A stretch of 7,910 nt of DNA from an uncultured Megasphaera sp. (GCF_958350005.1 NZ_CATWFF010000096.1:1-7910), one strand, 5' to 3'; shown: positions 1-5,243, counted from the stretch's first letter. Numbers and translations: made by a program. Notes: generated by a model not told the origin, from the sequence alone.

Positions 1-37
1 TTCACGGGGCTTATGTTTCAAATTTTTCGGGACATTT

Positions 38-424
38 TCATAAATGCTTGACATGAGAAAAACTGTATTTCCGTACAAAATCCGCCGTGTCGGCAAACCG
101 GCCTGATGTCATGTTGTTGAGCATCGTATAATTCGTATTGACCGATGGAAATGTGAGGGACAGGAGTACGCCGCCGACGGTGAAGCGGACGACTGTATTC
201 CAGCCGTCAGACGTGACGTTGTACAGCTTATAGGGCTTGCCGTCGATGGTTGTCTGGGAAATATGCATCTCCCGGCCATCGCGGCTTTCCCAGGTACCTA
301 CTATGAGGGCATAGCCGGCCGCATCCGGTAATTGGTATGTCTGGGGCGAAGCTGCAGAGAGCCCTGCCGGCGCAAGAAGCTGACAGGACAATACCATGGC
401 CAGTACGATTCCGATCTTTTTCAT
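38..424 (-). CDS. Small secreted protein of unknown function (128 aa)
   Basis: I do not recognise the family. The N-terminus is a typical Sec signal peptide: Lys2-Lys3, a hydrophobic core over roughly residues 4-20, and a probable signal peptidase I site after Ser-Ala-Ala (residues 23-25). This leaves a mature protein of about 103 residues outside the membrane. The mature part begins with a GTWES-like stretch and alternates short hydrophobic and polar runs (around 60-95), which suggests a small beta-rich domain; no catalytic motif is apparent. Cys14 lies inside the hydrophobic core and does not form a good lipobox, so a lipoprotein is unlikely. The ATG is preceded on its strand by AAGGAGG at good spacing, which supports both the start and real expression. 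It is transcribed away from the ribosomal operon, with no partner gene visible. Existence is well supported; function is unknown. Confidence 0.75.
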   Translation of the reverse strand: MKKIGIVLAMVLSCQLLAPAGLSAASPQTYQLPDAAGYALIVGTWESRDGREMHISQTTIDGKPYKLYNVTSDGWNTVVRFTVGGVLLSLTFPSVNTNYTMLNNMTSGRFADTADFVRKYSFSHVKHL

Positions 425-469
425 AAAACCGCCTCCTTTTTATTCTATCGTACCATGTACTGGCCAAAC

Positions 470-497
470 TTGACAAATCGGCAGTTCATGATATACT
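470..497 (+). promoter_or_regulatory. Candidate upstream promoter P1 of the rpmG operon
   Basis: A perfect -35 TTGACA (470-475) is followed after 16 bases by TATACT (492-497), a one-mismatch -10. Transcription would start near 504, about 150 bases before rpmG. A terminator-like hairpin begins at almost that point (501-535), so output from P1 may be limited. It is inferred from sequence only. Confidence 0.5.
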
Positions 498-500
498 TAG

Positions 501-535
501 AAAAGCTGGGATGCAGATTGAGCCCTGGCTTTTTT
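501..535 (+). terminator. Terminator-like hairpin between P1 and P2
   Basis: AAAAGCTGGG (501-510) can pair with CCCTGGCTTTT (524-533 region), giving about 10 bp including two G-U pairs and a 13-base loop. A run of six T follows (530-535), partly inside the stem. No plus-strand gene ends upstream, so as a terminator it has no obvious client. The T-rich part also lies upstream of the second promoter and may simply be an AT-rich promoter-upstream element. Confidence 0.3.
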
Positions 536-554
536 AAGTTACGACAAAATTTTC

Positions 555-583
555 TTGACTTAGCCTGACAGGTGTGGTATCTT
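555..583 (+). promoter_or_regulatory. Probable main promoter P2 of the rpmG-secE-nusG-rplKA operon
   Basis: TTGACT (555-560) and TATCTT (578-583) are separated by 17 bases, with an extended -10 TG at 575-576. The stretch just upstream (about 530-554) is rich in A and T tracts like an UP element, as is common at ribosomal promoters. The predicted start near 590 gives a leader of about 64 bases before rpmG. Confidence 0.6.
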
Positions 584-591
584 ATAAAGGC

Positions 592-632
592 AGTCTTGCG
601 CAGACACTGGGTCTGCGGCGATTTTTCAGACT
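592..632 (+). promoter_or_regulatory. Structured 5' leader of the rpmG operon
   Basis: Within the predicted leader, CGCAGAC (599-605) and GTCTGCG (611-617) form a perfect 7-bp hairpin with a 5-base loop. Flanking AGTCT (592-596) and AGACT (628-632) can close an outer 5-bp helix around it. A five-T run (622-626) lies in the internal loop but does not directly follow the stem, so this is not a standard terminator. The role is unknown; it could stabilise the transcript or regulate it. Confidence 0.4.
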
Positions 633-653
633 ATATTAAGAGAGGTGTAGGGA

Positions 654-803
654 ATGCGTACAGCAATTACTTTGGCATGCACAGAATGCAAACAGCGTAA
701 CTACCGGACGAACAAAAACAAGAAAAACAATCCGGACCGTTTGGAACTGAAAAAATACTGCCCGTTCTGCAAAAAAGAAACGTTGCACAAAGAAACAAAA
801 TAG
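654..803 (+). CDS. rpmG: 50S ribosomal protein L33 (49 aa)
   Basis: L33 is a small zinc-ribbon protein of the large ribosomal subunit, near the exit side of the tRNA path. The 49-residue product starts MRTAITLACTEC and keeps both zinc-binding CxxC pairs, Cys9/Cys12 and Cys36/Cys39, so it is the zinc-containing form rather than the cysteine-less paralogue some Firmicutes carry. The length is normal. The ATG at 654 follows a GAGGTG ribosome binding site (642-647). It is the first gene of the operon, directly upstream of secE as in most Firmicutes. The identification is secure. Confidence 0.95.
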   Translation: MRTAITLACTECKQRNYRTNKNKKNNPDRLELKKYCPFCKKETLHKETK

Positions 804-849
804 GTTTGAAATAAGATGTGCGTAATCTTATTTGGATGTGAGAGGGTAT

Positions 850-1080
850 ATGGCACTTTCAGCTAAAAAAGCAGCACAAAAGAATAAGAAAAATCCGGGC
901 AAGTCATTTTTGCAGGGCGTCAAGGTAGAAATGAAAAAGGTCATCTGGCCGACGAAGAGAGAACTGATTAATTACACTATTATGGTCGTCGTTGCGACGA
1001 TTGTAGTCATGGCAATTATCGGCGTAGCAGACGGCGTGTTTTCACAGCTGTTTAATCTGCTTCGTGCCGCCGTCGGATAG
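850..1080 (+). CDS. secE: Preprotein translocase subunit SecE (76 aa)
   Basis: SecE is the small essential membrane subunit of the SecYEG channel, where it clamps SecY. The product is the short one-helix form: a Lys-rich cytoplasmic start (residues 6-18), an amphipathic segment ending in the family signature VIWPTKREL (31-39), and one transmembrane helix at about 43-60. I chose the ATG at 850, which has a GAGAGG ribosome binding site at 840-845, although the spacing is rather short. An in-frame TTG at 832 would add six residues but has no ribosome binding site. It sits between rpmG and nusG, the conserved order, and ends 16 bases before nusG. Confidence 0.93.
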   Translation: MALSAKKAAQKNKKNPGKSFLQGVKVEMKKVIWPTKRELINYTIMVVVATIVVMAIIGVADGVFSQLFNLLRAAVG

Positions 1081-1096
1081 GGAGGCCTGCGCTTAG

Positions 1097-1636
1097 ATGG
1101 AATCTGATAAAAAATGGTACGTTATCCATACGTATTCCGGGTATGAAAATAAAGTAATGGCTACGCTGGAACGGAAAGTCAAGTCTATGGGGCTGGAAAA
1201 TGTCATTCATCGCATCCTCGTTCCTATGGAAGACGAAGTTGACGTGAAAGACGGGAAAAAACGCACGGTAAAACGTAAAGTATTTCCGGGCTATGTCCTC
1301 GTCGAAATGGAAGTCAACGACCGTTCGTGGTATGTCGTCCGCAACACGCCTGGCGTTACCGGGTTTGTTGGCTCGGCTACAAAGCCTATTCCCTTGGAAC
1401 CGGAAGAAGTCAAGAGTATCCTGAAATCTCAGGGCATCGGGGCAGAACCGAAACCGCACATTTCGGTAGAAGTGGGCGAACAGGTTCGCATTACATCCGG
1501 TTCATTTGAAAACTTCATTGCCACCGTTACGGAAATCAATGAAGAAAAAGGTACCGTAAAAGGCCTGATTGATATGTTTGGCCGTGAAACTTCGGTAGAA
1601 GTCGACTTTTCTCAAATCGAGAAAAGTCTGGAATAA
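1097..1636 (+). CDS. nusG: Transcription termination/antitermination factor NusG (179 aa)
   Basis: NusG binds RNA polymerase, modulates pausing and processivity, and links transcription to ribosomes or Rho. The N-terminal NGN domain runs over about residues 5-110, with the typical WYVIHTYSGYENKV start (7-20) and the RKVFPGYVLVEM core strand (61-72 region). A C-terminal KOW domain of about residues 125-178 follows, with the VGEQVRI...GSFENF...E signature. The length is normal and no insertion is seen. The ATG at 1097 follows GGAGG (1081-1085), overlapping the end of secE, so the two are probably translationally linked. The identification is secure. Confidence 0.96.
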   Translation: MESDKKWYVIHTYSGYENKVMATLERKVKSMGLENVIHRILVPMEDEVDVKDGKKRTVKRKVFPGYVLVEMEVNDRSWYVVRNTPGVTGFVGSATKPIPLEPEEVKSILKSQGIGAEPKPHISVEVGEQVRITSGSFENFIATVTEINEEKGTVKGLIDMFGRETSVEVDFSQIEKSLE

Positions 1637-1647
1637 ATACTTCTAAT

Positions 1648-1661
1648 GCGGCGCAAGCCGC
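1648..1661 (+). other. GNRA-capped hairpin after nusG
   Basis: GCGGC (1648-1652) and GCCGC (1657-1661) form a perfect 5-bp stem closed by a GCAA tetraloop. No T-run follows, so it is not a terminator. It lies two bases before the L1-binding-like element and may be a structural part of the rplK leader or a transcript-processing signal. Confidence 0.4.
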
Positions 1662-1663
1662 GA

Positions 1664-1692
1664 GTGGGAGAATCGTTGGATTCGCTTACCAC
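1664..1692 (+). promoter_or_regulatory. Probable L1-binding leader element upstream of rplK
   Basis: GTGG (1664-1667) pairs with CCAC (1689-1692). Inside it lie an asymmetric loop (GA on the left, GCTTA on the right) and a second helix, GAATC (1670-1674) with GATTC (1679-1683), capped by GTTG. The GTGGGAG...TACCAC pattern is, from memory, that of the L1-stalk base (helix 76-77) of 23S rRNA. L1 binding to such mRNA mimics is the known autoregulation of L11-L1 operons. The element ends 12 bases before the rplK ribosome binding site. The fold is read by eye; L1 binding is inferred. Confidence 0.65.
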
Positions 1693-1722
1693 ATCTTGTA
1701 ATGTAAGGAGGTGTAACTCACC

Positions 1723-2148
1723 ATGGCAAAAAAAGTAACTAGAATGGTAAAACTTCAGTGCGAAGCTGGCAAGGCAACTCCGGCGCCTCCGATTGGCCCT
1801 GCATTAGGTCAGGCTGGCGTCAACATCATGGCGTTCGTTAAGGAATTCAATGAACGTACAGCGAAACAGGCTGGTTTCATTATCCCTGTTGAAATTACTG
1901 TATACGAAGACCGTTCCTTTACATTCATCACCAAAACACCGCCTGCTGCCGTATTACTGAAAAAAGCAGCTGGTCTCGACAAAGCTTCGGGCGAACCGAA
2001 CAAGAAGAAAGTTGCAAAACTCGGCCGCGATAAGGTTCGTGAAATTGCAACGACCAAAATGCCGGACCTCAACGCTAACGACGTTGAAGCGGCTATGAAA
2101 ATGATTGAAGGTACTGCTCGCAGCATGGGTATTGAAATCGTCGACTAA
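1723..2148 (+). CDS. rplK: 50S ribosomal protein L11 (141 aa)
   Basis: L11 binds the GTPase-associated centre of 23S rRNA at the base of the L7/L12 stalk and is needed for factor-dependent GTP hydrolysis and for the stringent response through RelA. The product has the usual 141 residues. The N-terminal domain carries the proline-rich PAPPIGPALGQAGVN signature (about 20-34). The C-terminal RNA-binding domain (about 75-141) ends with the family-typical EGTARSMGIEI. The ATG at 1723 is preceded by AAGGAGGTG (1705-1713). It is followed by rplA, the conserved L11-L1 pair. The identification is secure. Confidence 0.97.
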   Translation: MAKKVTRMVKLQCEAGKATPAPPIGPALGQAGVNIMAFVKEFNERTAKQAGFIIPVEITVYEDRSFTFITKTPPAAVLLKKAAGLDKASGEPNKKKVAKLGRDKVREIATTKMPDLNANDVEAAMKMIEGTARSMGIEIVD

Positions 2149-2167
2149 TTCGGCTGTTTCTCTGCCC

Positions 2168-2196
2168 GTGGAAGGGGCGCAGCCCCGCTACACCAC
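2168..2196 (+). promoter_or_regulatory. Second L1-binding-like element, upstream of rplA
   Basis: The layout matches the element before rplK. GTGG (2168-2171) pairs with CCAC (2193-2196), with a left loop AA and a right loop GCTACA. The 5-bp inner helix is GGGGC (2174-2178) with GCCCC (2182-2186), closed by a 3-base loop. The inner helix shares pairing but little sequence with the rplK copy, which looks like compensatory change preserving a fold. It ends two bases before the AAGGAGG of rplA, so bound protein would block initiation. The assignment as an L1 site is inferred. Confidence 0.5.
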
Positions 2197-2213
2197 ATAA
2201 GGAGGAAAACACA

Positions 2214-2930
2214 TTGGCAAAAGTTGGCAAGAAGTATGCTGAAGCAGCTAAGTTGGTCGACAAACAGAAGTTGTACGACGTAGCTGAAGCAGTAGACCTC
2301 GTGAAAAAAATGGATACCGCCAAATTTGACGAAACTGTCGAATTGTCCATAAAATTAAACGTAGATCCGAAATATGCCGACCAGCAGGTTCGTGGCGCCT
2401 TGGTTCTGCCTCACGGCATTGGTAAATCCAAGACGGTCCTCGTGTTTGCACAGGGCGACAAGGAAAAAGAAGCACAGGAAGCTGGCGCTGATTATGTCGG
2501 CGGCGACGATTTGGTCGAAAAGATCAAAGGCGGCTGGCTTGACTTCGACGTAGCTATCGCTACTCCGAACATGATGGGTAAAGTTGGCCGGTTAGGTAAG
2601 ATCCTCGGTCCTAAAGGCTTGATGCCTAACCCGAAAATCGGCACTGTAACGATGGACGTTGCAAAAGCTGTTTCCGAAAGCAAAGCTGGTAAAGTAGAAT
2701 ATCGTACGGATAAAGCCGGCAATATTCATTCCCCTATCGGCAAAAAATCTTTCGATGCAAATAAACTGATCGAAAACCTTACGACTCTCGTCGACACGAT
2801 TATCAAAGTTAAACCGTCGGGTGCCAAAGGCCAGTACATCAAATCCATTACGGTTAGCTCCACTATGAGCCCTGGTGTACACATTAACCAGTTCAGCATC
2901 AAGGGTGTCGTAAAAGCTGACGCAGAATAA
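2214..2930 (+). CDS. rplA: 50S ribosomal protein L1 (238 aa)
   Basis: L1 forms the mobile L1 stalk that helps release deacylated tRNA from the E site, and it is usually the repressor of its own operon through an mRNA mimic of its rRNA site. The product starts MAKVGKKY and carries the family signature in IGKVGRLGKILGPKGLMPNPKIGTV form (about residues 122-145) and the C-terminal IKSITVSSTMSPGV-like segment. The length is about normal. The start is a TTG at 2214, fixed by the AAGGAGG ribosome binding site (2199-2205) and by conservation of the N-terminus. The weak start codon together with the adjacent L1-like element suggests translational control. Confidence 0.96.
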   Translation: MAKVGKKYAEAAKLVDKQKLYDVAEAVDLVKKMDTAKFDETVELSIKLNVDPKYADQQVRGALVLPHGIGKSKTVLVFAQGDKEKEAQEAGADYVGGDDLVEKIKGGWLDFDVAIATPNMMGKVGRLGKILGPKGLMPNPKIGTVTMDVAKAVSESKAGKVEYRTDKAGNIHSPIGKKSFDANKLIENLTTLVDTIIKVKPSGAKGQYIKSITVSSTMSPGVHINQFSIKGVVKADAE

Positions 2931-2947
2931 TTTAATATCTCTCTTAG

Positions 2948-3056
2948 CTGTAGACTGAAGGTATGTATAATGGACGCAAGTCCGCCATCTGAGGCTAAAA
3001 CTAGCAGATACACTTACTGTGACTAGTTCGGCCTCATGGAAATGAGGCCGTTTTTT
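2948..3056 (+). promoter_or_regulatory. L10-type ribosomal leader with transcription attenuator
   Basis: The gap between rplA and rplJ holds the features of the Firmicutes L10 leader. First come a GTAGAC...AAGGT segment (about 2950-2962), a small hairpin with a GCAA tetraloop (2972-2983) and a CTGAGGC segment (2989-2995). A terminator at 3029-3056 follows. An antiterminator can form instead: TGAGGC (2990-2995) with GCCTCA (3031-3036), plus AACTAG (2999-3004) with CTAGTT (3023-3028). These two 6-bp helices exclude the terminator. In Bacillus the L10-L12 complex binds this leader and promotes termination; the same is inferred here. Confidence 0.75.
3029..3056 (+). terminator. Intrinsic terminator (attenuator) before rplJ
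   Basis: A perfect 9-bp stem, CGGCCTCAT (3029-3037) with ATGAGGCCG (3042-3050), is capped by GGAA and followed at once by six T (3051-3056). It lies between rplA and rplJ within a continuous operon, so it is best read as a regulated attenuator. Its left arm is shared with the antiterminator. Confidence 0.85.
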
Positions 3057-3105
3057 ATTGCTAAGACGATATAAAAAATTTAATTCAAGGAGGTGTATCG
3101 AAGTC

Positions 3106-3663
3106 ATGTCTACGTATGCAAAACATCAGGTATCCCCGGCAAAAGCTGCTGTTGTCGCTGAAATGAAAGAAAAGCTGCAGTCTGCTCAGGGTGCTGTTCT
3201 GGTCGGCTTTACCGGCCTGACTGTAGCTGACGTTACAAAACTTCGCCGTAAATTCCGCGAAGGCAACGTTGAATATAAAGTCATCAAAAATACGTTAACC
3301 CGTATTGCCATTGATGAACTCGGCTACAATGCATTGGATGAACATCTGGAAGGCCCGACAGCTATTGCGTATTCCACAGAAGATGCTGTAGCACCGGCAA
3401 AAATCCTGAAAGAATTCATCAAAGAAACGAAAACAGAAGCGCTGACGATCAAAGGCGGTATCGCTGATGGTCAGGTTATCGACGCAGCTGCTGTTGACGC
3501 ACTGGCAAGCCTGCCAAGCCGCGAAGAACTTATCGCGAAAATCGTTGGCAGCATGCAGGCACCTATTTCCGGTCTGGTCAACGTACTTCAGGGCAATATC
3601 CGCAACGTCGTATATGTGCTTGACGCAGTACGCGCCAAAAAGGCTGAACAGGAATCTGCATAA
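3106..3663 (+). CDS. rplJ: 50S ribosomal protein L10 (185 aa)
   Basis: L10 anchors the L7/L12 dimers to the ribosome, forming the stalk that recruits translation factors. With L12 it also represses its own transcript. The N-terminal rRNA-binding domain shows the usual pattern, including VGFTGLTVADVTKLRRKFR (about 33-51) and the YKVIKNTLTRIA segment (about 57-68). A C-terminal helix over about 150-180 would bind L7/L12. The product is slightly longer than many bacterial L10 proteins because of a charged tail rich in Lys, Glu and Ala. The ATG at 3106 is supported by AAGGAGGTG (3087-3095). An upstream in-frame TTG at 3058 would fall next to the attenuator T-run and is not credible. Confidence 0.95.
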   Translation: MSTYAKHQVSPAKAAVVAEMKEKLQSAQGAVLVGFTGLTVADVTKLRRKFREGNVEYKVIKNTLTRIAIDELGYNALDEHLEGPTAIAYSTEDAVAPAKILKEFIKETKTEALTIKGGIADGQVIDAAAVDALASLPSREELIAKIVGSMQAPISGLVNVLQGNIRNVVYVLDAVRAKKAEQESA

Positions 3664-3671
3664 TGCAGCCT

Positions 3672-3689
3672 GAAAGAGCTCGCTCTTTC
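3672..3689 (+). other. Intercistronic hairpin between rplJ and rplL
   Basis: GAAAGAG (3672-3678) and CTCTTTC (3683-3689) form a perfect 7-bp stem with a CTCG loop, 8 bases after the rplJ stop. No T-run follows, so it is not a terminator. Hairpins here could protect or define the end of a processed rplL message, fitting the need for several L7/L12 copies per L10; that role is inferred. Confidence 0.4.
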
Positions 3690-3745
3690 TCACGAATTGA
3701 ATTACTTATACAACAGATATAACTATACTATGGAGGTATTTTAAA

Positions 3746-4114
3746 ATGACTAAAGAAGAAATCATGCAAGCCATTGAAAACATGACTGTTTTGGAACTTT
3801 CCGAACTCGTAAAAGATATGGAAGAAAAATTCGGCGTATCTGCTGCTGCTCCTGTAGCTGTAGCTGCTGCTCCGGCTGCTGGCGGCGCTGCTGCTGAAGA
3901 AAAAACAGAATTCGACGTTGTTCTTACTTCCGCTGGCGAAAAGAAAATCGGCGTAATCAAAGTTGTCCGTGAAGTAACTGGCCTTGGCTTGAAAGAAGCT
4001 AAAGCTCTCGTTGACGGCGCTCCGAAAGCTGTTAAAGAAGGCGTTGCTAAAGCTGACGCTGAAGCTCTCAAAGCTAAATTGGAAGAAGCAGGCGCTTCTG
4101 TTGAACTGAAATAA
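3746..4114 (+). CDS. rplL: 50S ribosomal protein L7/L12 (122 aa)
   Basis: L7/L12 is the multi-copy stalk protein that recruits EF-Tu, EF-G, IF2 and release factors and stimulates their GTPase activity. The N-terminal dimerisation domain (about 1-31) includes TVLELSELVKDMEEKFGV. A flexible Ala/Pro/Gly-rich hinge follows (about 32-52), encoded by a GCT-rich stretch at 3840-3897. The C-terminal domain (about 53-122) carries EKKIGVIKVVREVTGLGLKEAKALVD, which forms the factor-binding surface. The length is standard. GGAGGT (3732-3737) precedes the ATG. It is the last gene of its operon; a strong terminator follows in place of rpoB. The identification is secure. Confidence 0.97.
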   Translation: MTKEEIMQAIENMTVLELSELVKDMEEKFGVSAAAPVAVAAAPAAGGAAAEEKTEFDVVLTSAGEKKIGVIKVVREVTGLGLKEAKALVDGAPKAVKEGVAKADAEALKAKLEEAGASVELK

Positions 4115-4132
4115 TTTCCGCCAGGAAATGAC

Positions 4133-4180
4133 AGCCCTGCCGATCGCGTAATACACGCGGTTGGCAGGGCTTTTTATTTT
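4133..4180 (+). terminator. Strong intrinsic terminator of the ribosomal operon
   Basis: A 16-bp stem, 4133-4148 with 4156-4171, starts AGCCCTGCC and ends GGCAGGGCT. It has two G-U pairs and a 7-base loop, and is followed by a T-rich run (4171-4180) broken by one A. It begins 18 bases after the rplL stop. Confidence 0.92.
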
Positions 4181-4236
4181 GCGAGTATACACCTCTTCTT
4201 TGTATGGCCGGGCAAGTGTTAAATTGATAGATAAAC

Positions 4237-4281
4237 AAAAAGCCTTCTTCGCTGTGTTTAGGGCAGTGGAGAAGGCTTTTT
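4237..4281 (-). terminator. Intrinsic terminator of the pyridoxal kinase gene, possibly bidirectional
   Basis: The stem AGCCTTCTTCGCTG (4241-4254) pairs with 4264-4277 with two G-U pairs. It is flanked by an A-run on the left and a T-run on the right (4277-4282), which extend the pairing. On the minus strand the left A-run becomes the terminal U-run, 20 bases beyond the kinase stop. The T-run on the right means it could also catch read-through from rplL. Confidence 0.85.
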
Positions 4282-4301
4282 TGTTACTCTTGTATTGAAA
4301 A

Positions 4302-5129
4302 TTACAGAAGCTGTTTCAGGCACGGTTCCAGCTGTACGCCTTCACGGTAGTCCGAACCTGCGTCATAGGTGTATTTAATGGCATAGCTCAGGAAATCAGC
4401 AGCCTTTTTGACGGCAGCGCCAAGGGATGCGCCGTTCAGGACAGAGCCTGTGAGGACGCTGGTAAAGATGTCGCCAGTACCGCAGGTACTGAAGGGCACG
4501 CGGGTGACAGCATATTCGTCAAAGACGTTGGACTTGGCATCGTAGCTGGCGATTTTGATTTCATCGGCTTGGGAGGGAACGCTGGTGATGACGACGGCTT
4601 TGGGTCCCTTGCTGCTCAGCTGGACGCAAATATCCTGCAGCGTTTCTGATGTAGGCGCCGTTTCGCTGTACGGGCGGTCCAGAAGCAGGCTAGCTTCGGT
4701 ATAGTTTGGCGTAATGATCGTGGCCTTGCTGATGAGATCCTTCATTTCCGTAACAATATTCGGCTGGAAGACTGGATAGAGTTTTCCGTCATCGGCCATA
4801 GCCGGATCGACAACGACCAGGCCGTCCGATTTGACAAAGCGGCGAATTGCGTCTTTTACGACAGCAATCTGTCCGGCATCGGCGAGAAAGCCGCTGTATA
4901 CGGCGTCATAGGAGAAGCCGAGCTTTTCCCACTGATCCATAAATTCATGCATATGAGGCGTAAAATCGGTGAATGTAAATTCTCCGTATGTCAGGTTATT
5001 GCTGAACAGCGCCGTCGGGAAAGGATTGACCTGAATACCCATGGCCGAAATAACAGGAATCGCCGCAGTCAGAGAGCAGCGCCCAAAAGAACACATATCG
5101 TGAACCGCTAATACTCGTTTTAATGTCAT
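4302..5129 (-). CDS. pdxK: Pyridoxal/pyridoxamine kinase, ribokinase-like (275 aa)
   Basis: The enzyme would phosphorylate vitamin B6 vitamers (pyridoxal, pyridoxamine, pyridoxine) with ATP in the cytoplasm, salvaging the PLP cofactor. The start, RVLAVHDMCSFGRCSLTAAIPV (residues 5-26), is typical of the PdxK/PdxY group. VVVDPAMADDGKLY (about 105-118) and the PNYTEASLLL segment match the ribokinase fold. CGTGD (216-220) gives the anion hole and the catalytic Asp220. The length is normal. The ATG is preceded on its strand by a G-run (TAGGGGGT) as ribosome binding site. The gene is single, convergent to rplL and divergent from the Nudix operon, with its own promoter and terminator. The neighbouring PLP-dependent decarboxylase is a plausible user of its product, but a link is inference. 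Exact vitamer preference cannot be read from sequence. Confidence 0.88.
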   Translation of the reverse strand: MTLKRVLAVHDMCSFGRCSLTAAIPVISAMGIQVNPFPTALFSNNLTYGEFTFTDFTPHMHEFMDQWEKLGFSYDAVYSGFLADAGQIAVVKDAIRRFVKSDGLVVVDPAMADDGKLYPVFQPNIVTEMKDLISKATIITPNYTEASLLLDRPYSETAPTSETLQDICVQLSSKGPKAVVITSVPSQADEIKIASYDAKSNVFDEYAVTRVPFSTCGTGDIFTSVLTGSVLNGASLGAAVKKAADFLSYAIKYTYDAGSDYREGVQLEPCLKQLL

Positions 5130-5161
5130 TATTCATACCCCCTAAGGTAAACTGTATCACT

Positions 5162-5190
5162 ATTTTATCGCTTTATCGGGGTAATGTAAA
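5162..5190 (-). promoter_or_regulatory. Promoter of the pyridoxal kinase gene
   Basis: On the minus strand, TTTACA (plus 5185-5190) and TAAAAT (plus 5162-5167) are separated by exactly 17 bases, each with one mismatch to consensus. Transcription would begin near 5155, about 26 bases before the start codon. The inverted repeat at 5192-5217 lies one base upstream of the -35. Confidence 0.65.
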
Positions 5191-5191
5191 T

Positions 5192-5217
5192 AAGACAGAT
5201 ACGATTTGTTCTGTCTT
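5192..5217. repeat. Perfect 8-bp inverted repeat between divergent promoters (candidate operator)
   Basis: AAGACAGA (5192-5199) and TCTGTCTT (5210-5217) are perfect reverse complements separated by 10 bases, so the half-site centres are 18 bases apart. It lies between the -35 of pdxK and the predicted -35 zone of the Nudix promoter, a usual place for a regulator of divergent genes. No T-run follows on either strand, so it is not a terminator. The regulator is not visible in this window. Confidence 0.45.
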
Positions 5218-5243
5218 GCTGCCTGTACCGGCTTTGCTATCTA

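Noticed and set aside
371..424. Lipoprotein signal in the 128-aa secreted protein (Cys14)
   Set aside because: Val-Leu-Ser before Cys14 is a poor lipobox and the cysteine is inside the hydrophobic core; a signal peptidase I site after residue 25 fits better.
832..849. TTG start for SecE adding six residues
   Set aside because: No ribosome binding site precedes it, whereas the ATG at 850 has GAGAGG nearby and gives a typical SecE N-terminus.
804..849. tRNA gene between rpmG and secE, as in some bacteria
   Set aside because: The gap is too short and holds no cloverleaf or T-arm sequence.
2966..2971. Perfect TATAAT in the rplA-rplJ gap as an rplJ promoter
   Set aside because: No acceptable -35 at 16-18 bases upstream, no extended -10 TG at the right spacing, and it lies inside the L10 leader fold.
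3058..3105. N-terminal extension of L10 from a TTG at 3058
   Set aside because: It would begin right after the attenuator T-run with no ribosome binding site; the conserved N-terminus and AAGGAGGTG point to 3106.
3697..3729. Promoter for rplL (TTGAAT with TATAAC or TATACT)
   Set aside because: Spacing is wrong or the -35 is missing, and transcription would start within or next to the ribosome binding site.
3840..3897. GCT-rich tandem-like stretch as a repeat element
   Set aside because: It encodes the Ala-rich hinge of L7/L12, which explains the low complexity.
3728..4192. Long open frame on the minus strand opposite rplL, and other antisense frames opposite rplJ, nusG and tmk
   Set aside because: Low-complexity Ser/Phe-rich or Arg-rich translations that mirror the codon use of the real genes; no ribosome binding sites or recognisable motifs.
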